A stretch of 64,000 nt of DNA, from the NCBI RefSeq assembly GCF_004364775.1, contig NZ_SOAL01000009.1:173955-237954 (forward strand), read 5' to 3'. Made by a program: the position numbers and the translations under genes. The notes below the pieces were generated by a model. The model worked only from the letters and a program-made list of their open reading frames with translations. It was not told the origin of the DNA and searched no databases. Below are positions 16,729 to 23,881 of this stretch, piece by piece (position 1 is the stretch's first letter; every line of letters starts with the position of its first letter). The DNA comes from Comamonas sp. JUb58 (GTDB taxonomy: Bacteria > Pseudomonadota > Gammaproteobacteria > Burkholderiales > Burkholderiaceae_C).

Positions 16729-16992
16729 GATTGTTAGCTCGAGCTGGTGTTTGTATAGCAGGGATACGGTTGCTTTGCGTTGATTTAAAAATCAATATTT
16801 TATTTTTGATTTATCAGGTGTTATCGACGTTTATTCTTTTTTCTATACCTAAATCCGTTGTTGCTAGGGTGAAGGTATGCATTGTTTCCCTGTTAAATCT
16901 TCCGGTTATAGTTGAAAATTTTTATAGTTGCTTATGTCAATCAAGTGGCCCGGCGTTTTATTTATTTTTTTGATATCTTGGTGTTTGCGTAG

Positions 16993-17424
16993 TCATTTGC
17001 ATTTGACAAAAATTCTCGTATTTCTATTTAGCAGCCATATTGCTAGAGCGCTGATTGATGAAATAACTGGCCCCCATATAATTAAGTAAGGGGCAGTCAA
17101 AATAATTGCCAATAAATTCAAGTAATCAATGCCGTCTGAGCGTGCTAATTGTCTAAAAAGACCTGTTTTCATAACAAATGCATATGAAAGGATTGAAGCA
17201 AAGTAAGGCATAAAAAAGCCGACCAATAGGCCGTTTTTGAGTCGGCGCGTTAGAAGTATGATCGTCAATAAAAACAATGACCAAAAAATGTAGCTGAGAA
17301 TTACGTCAGTTGTGTGGCGATGCAATCTTCTATTAATTACATCCCAGTTGAGTGCCACAACAAAGGTCGAGGATGCCAAATGCGAGAAAGTTATATATAG
17401 GAATGATCTCCAGTTCAACGCCAT
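16993..17424 (-). CDS. Four-helix membrane protein, probable orphan immunity protein
   Basis: A 143-residue protein from ATG 17424 (MALNWRSFLYITFSHLASS), with four hydrophobic segments and a basic C-terminus (NRNTRIFVKCK). Size and topology match the 141-residue protein that follows the intact rhs gene. The start is chosen because its ATG overlaps the stop of an upstream toxin-like reading frame (TGA at 17415-17417), a common toxin/immunity arrangement. The frame can be extended upstream but that sequence encodes the other frame. Membrane immunity proteins usually counter toxins acting at the inner membrane or periplasm. Family not recognised. Confidence 0.5.
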   Translation of the reverse strand: MALNWRSFLYITFSHLASSTFVVALNWDVINRRLHRHTTDVILSYIFWSLFLLTIILLTRRLKNGLLVGFFMPYFASILSYAFVMKTGLFRQLARSDGIDYLNLLAIILTAPYLIIWGPVISSISALAIWLLNRNTRIFVKCK

Positions 17425-17597
17425 AGCCCACCTGACCCGGGAATAAATGGTGAGGGTGGAAGAGGTGTCAATGCTCTGTCTAAGCCGCAAGGTGTAAATG
17501 GCGAACCAAGACCTTCGAATGCTATGAGCAGCGGATACCGGTTTTTGTCTATGCAATCATCAGGGATGCGATACCTACGATGGACAAGGGTCATGGG
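17415..17597 (-). pseudogene. C-terminal fragment of a displaced toxin tip
   Basis: An open frame of about 60 codons begins just after an in-frame stop and ends in TGA at 17415-17417. The encoded tail includes IPDDCIDKNRYPLLIAFEGL, then SPFTPCGLDRALTPLPPSPF and GSGGLWR. It has no start and no Rhs core upstream. Its end overlaps the ATG of the four-helix membrane protein by 10 nt. I interpret it as the leftover end of an Rhs-delivered toxin whose immunity gene has survived; toxin type unknown. Confidence 0.4.
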
Positions 17598-17702
17598 TGG
17601 ATTTTGTTTAGATTAATAGAAAGGAAAGTGAGCGTTGGTGCCTATGGGGTGTGCGGTGGCAACCTTGGATTTAATCTGAGGCTGGCGCCTTTTTCACATT
17701 CC

Positions 17703-17942
17703 TCAACGACAGGCGCACTTCGCAAATCGAAGATGATTCCGCCTTTCTGTCGGTGAGGCATTTGGTAAACCACGCTGCCCCTCCATGACTCCTGCACGGG
17801 GTGCGCACTTTTTCTTACATGCCTCCAATTCCATCGCCTGCCGTTCTCCCTTGCTTGGAGCAAAGTAGTATGCCGTGCCAGCGAAGGTAGTCAGTGTCAA
17901 AAATGCTATCAGTCTCTTGTACTTACGAAACCACACTTTCAT
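17703..17942 (-). CDS. Small membrane-anchored Cys-rich hypothetical protein
   Basis: A 79-residue protein from ATG 17942 with GGAG 9 nt upstream; in-frame ATGs further up (17957, 17987) are less well placed. The N-terminus (MKVWFRKYKRLIAFLTLTTF) is a signal anchor, followed by a soluble part with four Cys (EACKKKCAP and FAKCACR). It lies 100 bp downstream of the displaced Rhs tip at 18043, exactly where that tip's immunity gene would be expected. That role is inference from position; the family is not recognised. Confidence 0.45.
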   Translation of the reverse strand: MKVWFRKYKRLIAFLTLTTFAGTAYYFAPSKGERQAMELEACKKKCAPRAGVMEGQRGLPNASPTERRNHLRFAKCACR

Positions 17943-18042
17943 AGCTGTATGCTCCATCATCGCATCGGCCCAATAACCGGTCCGCAAATCAGTCTAGTTG
18001 TCGGCTGCGCGGGGCATATGCCGTTCGGGGTTGGCGTAGTGA

Positions 18043-18700
18043 TCAACACACAACTTTCATAACTCCGGGCACAAATGGCTCAGTTCGGTGCGGGTCTATA
18101 AGCGTTTCTATTGCGTTGGGAACACTAGGGTGGCGCCCTTTTATTCCACCGCCAGCAAGAGCTCCCAAGCCATCGCTATAGTCACCCCATCTTTGATTTT
18201 TGCGAGTGAAATCGCGCAGCCATGCTTTTTGCTGCGCTTCGCGCAGTGAGTTTGCTTCGTGCCGCCGCCCTATAGCCGTCGCTTGCTGTTGATAAGAATT
18301 GTTGCCACAGAGAGCGCAAGTCCTGCTTGTGTTGTTTGTTCTCGCTGGCGCGCCTCTTTGTAGCCCCATAGGATCCGTAAAGCTCAGCGGATTCCCCTCT
18401 ACATATGCAAACATATTTGCTCCCCCCTCTAATCCAATCGGATCCTGCGTGTTATACCCCCCAACCTGCGGGTCGTAATACCGATGCCGGTTGTAGTACA
18501 GCCCCGTCTCCCGGTCATGAATCTGCCCCGGTAAACGAATAGGCTGCCCCATCCCCTGCGGGTCGTACTCATCGAGCACATTGCCCCAAGGGTCGAGCGT
18601 GGCAGCCCAGGCGATCTGGTCGCTGGTATCGGTCAGGCCAGTGGGGTACCCAGGTGTTCGCAGTGGTAGTAGTGGGTGGCGATGCGGGCATGGGCTTGCT
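18043..18700 (-). pseudogene. Displaced (orphan) Rhs C-terminal tip with fragment of Rhs core
   Basis: The fragment repeats the end of the upstream Rhs: DETGLYYNRHRYYDPQVGG-type sequence, DPIGL, an 18-residue spacer and DPMGL. It then carries its own 105-residue tip ending FVPGVMKVVC at TGA 18043-18045. The tip has a CALCGNN motif and a GALAGGGIKGRHPSVPNAI stretch, unrelated to the tip of the intact Rhs. Core similarity continues upstream to about 18700, but a 1-bp deletion near 18634 (GGTCAGG against GGTCAAGG in the intact gene) breaks the frame, and there is no start. It is a silent cassette that could be recombined onto the intact rhs. Toxin activity unknown. Confidence 0.75.
18422..18700. 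repeat. Direct repeat copy A (Rhs core end), partner at 19666-19942
   Basis: About 280 bp nearly identical, in the same orientation, to 19666-19942 inside the intact rhs gene. It covers the conserved DPxGL region and the core end. It contains scattered substitutions and at least one single-base deletion. It provides the homology by which the displaced tip at 18043 could replace the active tip. Confidence 0.85.
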
Positions 18701-18770
18701 ATTGTTGTATCAGGGCTGATAATTATTTAGCGTCGGTATGTTATGTTCAAGCATTCAATCATTTATTTAT

Positions 18771-19196
18771 TTATTTATTTTTTAGAAGAATATTTTTAAG
18801 CAAAATTGTAGCGTAAATAGAGTAAATGACTATTATCGTCAATCCTACTCGGGAAGACAGAGATATGATCTCTAAAGTCAAAAATTTGAAAAATGTCTCG
18901 AAACCTAACGTGTTTATTTTAAATAAATAGCTAGGTATTTCAATCCAGAAAAAAGTATGAAGAATATAATGCGGAGATAGAAATAATCCTATTAATAAAT
19001 AAATAGTTGCGACAAAGTATAAATTTATTCTTTTTTTTGAGAAAAAAATTGTTACATAAGCTCCTAAAATTATACTTGAGAATAATTCAATAAGCCAAAA
19101 TAGACCATTGTAGTCAGATATGGTGAAGGATTTAGCTGCGGTGGAGGTTATTAGAAAAACTGCAGATATACGAGGAATTATTTTATTCAAATGCAT
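18771..19196 (-). CDS. Probable immunity protein of the Rhs tip toxin (four-helix membrane protein)
   Basis: A 141-residue, very AT-rich gene starting 24 bp after the rhs stop. The protein has four hydrophobic helices (for example FWLIELFSSIILGAYVTIFF and LYFVATIYLLIGLFL), short polar loops and a KNILLKNK tail. The gene immediately behind an Rhs toxin tip almost always encodes the specific immunity protein (established for Rhs/T6SS loci). An inner-membrane immunity protein implies that the toxin is neutralised in the membrane or periplasm. No known family recognised. The 191 bp after it hold only AT-rich sequence before the displaced Rhs fragment. Confidence 0.65.
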   Translation of the reverse strand: MHLNKIIPRISAVFLITSTAAKSFTISDYNGLFWLIELFSSIILGAYVTIFFSKKRINLYFVATIYLLIGLFLSPHYILHTFFWIEIPSYLFKINTLGFETFFKFLTLEIISLSSRVGLTIIVIYSIYATILLKNILLKNK

Positions 19197-19220
19197 ACGG
19201 TCTTGTAAAAAGCAAGAATT

Positions 19221-22200
19221 TCATTTGAAAAAATCGAAAGTGGGTTGGTTTGTTTGTAGTAGATTGACGCAGTTCTTATTGGGTGCGGTAAAGTAGCCAT
19301 ATAAAATCGGGGATTTTGTAATCCAATCTGATTGGAAGTTTTCAACGCCTGCAGCTGCTGGTCCTGCAGCATAGATGGATGTTTTCTTGGCTGCTAATGC
19401 CAATTTTGCTGCTTCGGGGGTTAATTGATCATTTTCAACCCGCTCAGCAATTTCTTTCTCCGCTTTACACATTAGTATGTCCTGATCTTTTTTTACTTCT
19501 CTGCCTTTTTCTATATTTTCACGCCAGCTCAGTGCATCTTGTGCTTTATCCCACCAGCCCTTGGTTTTACCGAGGTCTGGCCCTCTTGCAGGAGGCTGTG
19601 TTGGGTCAAGCCCTAAAGGATCGACCCACATCATTGGATTGAGTGGGTATCTTGATTTGTTCGTTCCCCCCTCCAATCCAATCGGATCCTGCGTGATATA
19701 CCCCCCAACCTGCGGGTCGTAATACCGGTGCCGGTTGTAATACAGCCCCGTCTCCCGGTCATGGATTTGCCCCGGTAAACGAATAGGCTGCCCGATCCCG
19801 TGCGGGTCGTACTCATCGAGCAGATTCCCCCAGGGATCGAGCGTGGCGGCCCAAACGATCTGGCCATTCGTATCGGTCAAGGCCAGCGGGGTGCCCAGGT
19901 GGTCGCAGTGGTAGTAGTGGGTGGCGATGCGGTTATGGGCTTTTTGTTGCTGCTGCTGGAGCTGGTCACGCATGTCTTGCAGCAACTGGCCACCGCGTTG
20001 GGCGGTGTCTCCCATCAAGGCGGATGCGGCGGGCATGGTGGTGCTGCTGTGCAGGGCCTGCTGCATGTTTTGCTCCGCCTGCGCTTGCATGCTGGCGGGC
20101 ATGGCGCTGAGCATGGATTGCATCAGGGCCAGCGCTTGGGTGGTGCTGTCGTCTGCTTTGTCGTTACCCTCGCCTCCACTCTCTCCACGGCTGCTGTCCG
20201 CATCGGCCATCCCCGCCTGCAGCGCGCGCAGCAGCAGCGGCGGCTGTTGGTGTTCGCTGAGTTGGGTGGTGGTGCTCAGGCGCACCAGCGGGGTAAAGCT
20301 GCCGCTTTCGTAGATGGTGTGTTCGATGTGCCGGCAAGGTTGAGCATCGGGGCCATCGGGGCCGGGGCGCAGGTGCTCGGTGTGGATGAGCCGCTCGCCG
20401 TCCCAGCCGTAGTAGCTGGTGTGTTCGCCTGCGGCGGTGCTGCTCTTTTTGCACAGGCGACGGCCCAGCGCGTCGTAGGTGTAGCGCAGGTGCTGCTCGG
20501 GCCGGCCGTTGCTGTAGGTGCAGTGGACTTCGAGCAGTTGGTGGTCGCCGTCGTAGCGCAGTTCTTGGCGGCTGCGCTGGGGCTGGCCTTGTGCGTTGGG
20601 GGCCAGCGATTGCAGCTGCTCGATGCGCCTGCCGAATTCGTCATAGCGCCAGACGCAGTCGGTGCTGTAGCCGATGCGGTTGTCGTCCCATTGTTTGACG
20701 GGGCCACGCTGGTAGGCGCCCCGGTGGTCCAGGCCGAGCAGGTTAAAGCTTTCTTCCCGCCAGTGGGCGTGTACCTGGGCGGTCCATTGCTGGGCATCGC
20801 TGCCGGGGTTGGCCGCTGTGGGGGCGGGACCGGGCAAGCGGTTGCCAGCGGGGTCGGTGCGCCACTCCCGGACGTTGGTGGGGCGCAGCCCTTCTGCAGA
20901 TGCAAGCAGGCGGCCTGCGGCGTCGTAGGCATAGCGCAGCACCTGGCTGGCCTGCTCACCCACCCCTTGCTCGATGGTGGTGATCTGGCCCAGCGTATCG
21001 TGGCGGTAGCGCCGATTGGCGATCTGGCCCACCAGCTGCAAAGCCAGGGGCGGTGCAGCGGGGTTGGCTGCAGCGGGCAGCTGCAGGCCTTGGGTGGCGG
21101 TGGAGAAGACGCGGCCCAGGTGGTCCCATTTGCGCAGGATTTGGAGGGGGCTTGGGCTGTTTGCTGGCTTGTCTGCAGGGCCGGGGCTGCCCAGGCTGCG
21201 CCGGGTTTCTCGGTGCTGCGCATCGCGCTCTATGTCGACCAGGGTGTGGCCGTTGTGCTGCAGCCCGTGCACATGGCCCGCGCCGTACAGTTGCCAGGCG
21301 ATGGTGCCCAGCCCTTGCAGCTCACTGTGCAGGCGGTTGCCCAAGGCGTCCAGCCCATGGCTGATGTGGTGTTCAAACTCCGGTGTGGCAGAGGCTGGAT
21401 CGGCGTCACTGCCGCCCGTGGCGTAGAGCTTTTGTACTTCGCCAGTGATGCGGCCCAGCGCGTCGCGTTGCAGGCTGATCTGGCTTTGCAATTGAGCGGG
21501 CAAGGCTTGGGCCGCGTCTGCCGCTGATGCCGGGTGCAGCCACACGCTGGCACCGACCAGTTGCCCGGCCGCGTTCCACTGGTAGTGGTGGGTTTGTGCG
21601 GGGGCATGCGCGCTGGCGGGAATGTGGCGCTGGCTTAGCCGGGCGCTGCTGTCCCAGGCATAGCGGGTGGTGTGCTGGTACTTGGCATTGCCATCGGTGC
21701 TGGTCAGCAGCTGGCCGGCGGCATCCCAGCGGTAGCGCTGCAGCCGCTGGTCAAAACCTTCTTCCTGCACCAGGCGGTCTTGCGTGTCCCAGGCAAAGCA
21801 GCTTTGGGCGCCGTTCTCGTTCACCAGCCGGGTCAGGCGCCCCGCGCTGTCGTACTCCAGGCTGATGCTCCGGCCCCCCTGGCTGCGTTGCAGCAGCCGG
21901 CCCCACAGGTCGTAGCTCAGATGGATGTGGTGCGCTGTCAGGTCCGTTTGGCCCGGGCCTGGGCGGCTTGAAGCATCCCATGCGGGCTCAATGCGCACCA
22001 GGTGGCCGGCATCGTTGTAGTGGTAGCGCTCTACCGAGGGGCCTACCCGCTCGGTGGCCACCAGCCGGCCCTGGCTATCGCGCTGGTAGCGTTCCCACTC
22101 TCCGCTGGCATTGGTGGTTTCTTCCAGCGCGCCATAGCGGTCATAGCTGTAGCGGGTGCTGCGGCCAGAGCAATCGGTGTACGACAGCAATTGGCCCGCT

Positions 22201-23819
22201 CCGTCCCAGTCCAGGTGTTTGGTAGCGCCGTGGGCATCTTCAATGCGCAGGGGCTTGTCGGCGATCAGGGGTGACTCCGTGGGGTTGGGGTAGTGGTAGC
22301 GCTCATGGCTGCCATCGGCCCAGGTGGTTTGCGCCAACCGGCCCCAGGCGTCGTACTGGTAGCGGGTGCAGGCGCCGGCCGCATCGGTGCTGTGCAGCAG
22401 CCGGCCGCTTGCCTCGTCATAGTGCTGCTGGGTGCTGCGGCCACCGGGCAGTTGCGTGCCGGTGATGCGGCCCTGGCCGTCGCGGCGCAGGTAGGTGCTG
22501 CGCGCTAATGGATCGGTGCTGCAGGTCAACCGCCCAAAGGCATCGTAGGCCTGCAGCCAGCGGCTGCCGTCTGCCTTGTCGTGGGCCACCAGGCGCGACA
22601 GGCCCGGTGCGCCCTCAAAGTAGTAGGTCTCCACGCGGCCCAGGCTGTCGCTGACGCGGGTGCTGGCCCGGGGCAGGCCCTGCGGGCTGTCCGGCAGCAC
22701 CAAGTAGTCAAAGCGGTACTGCAGGCCGTCCTGGTTGTAGTGTTCGATCACGCGGGCGCCTGGCGTGGAGCTTTCGTAGCGGTAACCGTGCCAGGGGCCT
22801 TGGGCAATGCGGTGGGCACTGATGCGGTGGTAGTCCCACTCAAAGCTGCGCACCAGCACCTTGGCGCGGTTGTGGACGGTCAGCAGGTCACCGTCGTCGC
22901 TGTAGCCGTAGTGTGCCAGTGCAATGGTGCCGCGCAGGGGGGCGATAGGGTCTTCAACAAGCTCCACGGTGGCCAGGCGCAAGCCGTCATCGACACCCCA
23001 GAGTGCATGGCGGTCCCGGGTCTTCTTGCCTTTGTGGATGCGCTGGTGTTGCAGCCGGTAGCGGCGACCGGTGCCATCGCTCAGCCCCACCAGCATGCCC
23101 AGCGGCAGGGGGCGGAGATCTGTGTCACGCTGGCTGCCATCGCTGTACTGGTAGTGTTGGCTGCGCCCGAGCCGGTCTGTGACCGCCACCAGGCGCCAGC
23201 GGTCTGCCGCGTCGTCTGCGCTGCGTTGGCTGGGCACCATGGCCAGGTGCCATAAGGTATCGCCATTGCCGCTGGTCGCCAGGATGGTGTTCGCGCTGCG
23301 CGCCAGCGTGGGCGCAACATGGCGCCAGCGTGCATCGCTGGCCCAAGGGGCGGTGCCTTCTCTGTCACTGCCACCACCACCACGCAGCAGCCACAGCCCT
23401 TCGCTGGCACTGTAGAGCTGGCCGCCCGGCGGCAGGGGTTCGTCAAAGGTAATCACCCGGCCATTGGCATCAAACAGCAAGGTGGCTTCTTCTTGCAGCG
23501 CAACGCTCAGCTCCAACCACAGATGCCAGCCGTAGCCCAGCAACCCGCAGGCTGCCCCGTGGCTGGCGTTGACATAGCTGCTGTAGCGGCGCTGCCAGAC
23601 GACGGGCAGCGCGCCTGGCAGTGCAAAGTCCAGGTCTTCCTCACCCAGCAACACCTTGGCGCCGATTTGTGGATTGACGGGCGAGCTGACGGTGATGCCG
23701 CCGGGGCATTCAGAGCAGGCGATACCGCCTTGGCTGCCGATGAGTACGGTGCGTGAGCCTTGGGCGATCTTGCCTTTGGCGACGCGATCGCCCTTGCGGG
23801 CTGCGGGTTGGCCACTCAT
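19221..23819 (-). CDS. PAAR-like Rhs polymorphic toxin, T6SS effector
   Basis: A 1532-residue Rhs protein. The N-terminus MSGQPAARKGDRVAKGK plus GSQGGIACSECPGG forms a PAAR-like spike domain (about 1-55) that seats on VgrG. DUF6531 follows (DLDFALPGALPVVWQRRYSS) and then many YD repeats (YDAFGRLT, YDAWGRLAQT, YDSAGRLT, YDALGRRL) building the hollow shell. A Gln-rich insert lies near 1300 (DQLQQQQQKAHN). Core self-cleavage motifs are DPIGL (1378-1382), a 17-residue spacer and DPLGL (1400-1404). The last 128 residues form the variable tip, encoded by AT-richer DNA. Tip landmarks are KGWWDKAQDALSW, a central basic helix region and NPTF-like end QPTFDFFK; I do not recognise the family. No EagR chaperone or N-terminal membrane helices are present. 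The gene is 62 bp behind vgrG and is followed by the immunity candidate. Confidence 0.92.
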   Translation of the reverse strand: MSGQPAARKGDRVAKGKIAQGSRTVLIGSQGGIACSECPGGITVSSPVNPQIGAKVLLGEEDLDFALPGALPVVWQRRYSSYVNASHGAACGLLGYGWHLWLELSVALQEEATLLFDANGRVITFDEPLPPGGQLYSASEGLWLLRGGGGSDREGTAPWASDARWRHVAPTLARSANTILATSGNGDTLWHLAMVPSQRSADDAADRWRLVAVTDRLGRSQHYQYSDGSQRDTDLRPLPLGMLVGLSDGTGRRYRLQHQRIHKGKKTRDRHALWGVDDGLRLATVELVEDPIAPLRGTIALAHYGYSDDGDLLTVHNRAKVLVRSFEWDYHRISAHRIAQGPWHGYRYESSTPGARVIEHYNQDGLQYRFDYLVLPDSPQGLPRASTRVSDSLGRVETYYFEGAPGLSRLVAHDKADGSRWLQAYDAFGRLTCSTDPLARSTYLRRDGQGRITGTQLPGGRSTQQHYDEASGRLLHSTDAAGACTRYQYDAWGRLAQTTWADGSHERYHYPNPTESPLIADKPLRIEDAHGATKHLDWDGAGQLLSYTDCSGRSTRYSYDRYGALEETTNASGEWERYQRDSQGRLVATERVGPSVERYHYNDAGHLVRIEPAWDASSRPGPGQTDLTAHHIHLSYDLWGRLLQRSQGGRSISLEYDSAGRLTRLVNENGAQSCFAWDTQDRLVQEEGFDQRLQRYRWDAAGQLLTSTDGNAKYQHTTRYAWDSSARLSQRHIPASAHAPAQTHHYQWNAAGQLVGASVWLHPASAADAAQALPAQLQSQISLQRDALGRITGEVQKLYATGGSDADPASATPEFEHHISHGLDALGNRLHSELQGLGTIAWQLYGAGHVHGLQHNGHTLVDIERDAQHRETRRSLGSPGPADKPANSPSPLQILRKWDHLGRVFSTATQGLQLPAAANPAAPPLALQLVGQIANRRYRHDTLGQITTIEQGVGEQASQVLRYAYDAAGRLLASAEGLRPTNVREWRTDPAGNRLPGPAPTAANPGSDAQQWTAQVHAHWREESFNLLGLDHRGAYQRGPVKQWDDNRIGYSTDCVWRYDEFGRRIEQLQSLAPNAQGQPQRSRQELRYDGDHQLLEVHCTYSNGRPEQHLRYTYDALGRRLCKKSSTAAGEHTSYYGWDGERLIHTEHLRPGPDGPDAQPCRHIEHTIYESGSFTPLVRLSTTTQLSEHQQPPLLLRALQAGMADADSSRGESGGEGNDKADDSTTQALALMQSMLSAMPASMQAQAEQNMQQALHSSTTMPAASALMGDTAQRGGQLLQDMRDQLQQQQQKAHNRIATHYYHCDHLGTPLALTDTNGQIVWAATLDPWGNLLDEYDPHGIGQPIRLPGQIHDRETGLYYNRHRYYDPQVGGYITQDPIGLEGGTNKSRYPLNPMMWVDPLGLDPTQPPARGPDLGKTKGWWDKAQDALSWRENIEKGREVKKDQDILMCKAEKEIAERVENDQLTPEAAKLALAAKKTSIYAAGPAAAGVENFQSDWITKSPILYGYFTAPNKNCVNLLQTNQPTFDFFK
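19666..19942. repeat. Direct repeat copy B (inside intact rhs), partner at 18422-18700
   Basis: The end of the intact Rhs core, repeated in the displaced tip fragment. See copy A; both are on the same strand, so recombination between them would delete the active tip plus its immunity gene and fuse the displaced tip to the core. Confidence 0.85.
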
Positions 23820-23881
23820 GAGAGGGGTCTCCTGGCGTTGGTTGGATAGCGAGGTCGGGGTAGGGGGCCGCTGTGAACGCC

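Noticed and set aside
16731..16973. Plus-strand hydrophobic open frame of 80 codons
   Set aside because: AT-rich DNA makes hydrophobic frames by chance. No ribosome-binding site, and it is on the strand opposite every other gene of the tip/immunity region.
14562..19200. A prophage or integrative element as the source of the AT-rich segment
   Set aside because: No integrase, transposase, phage structural gene, tRNA or attachment-site repeat was found; the Rhs tip/immunity explanation covers the data.
19800..21527. Plus-strand open frame opposite the Rhs core
   Set aside because: Shadow of the YD-repeat coding sequence; Val/Gly/Ala-rich with no motif.
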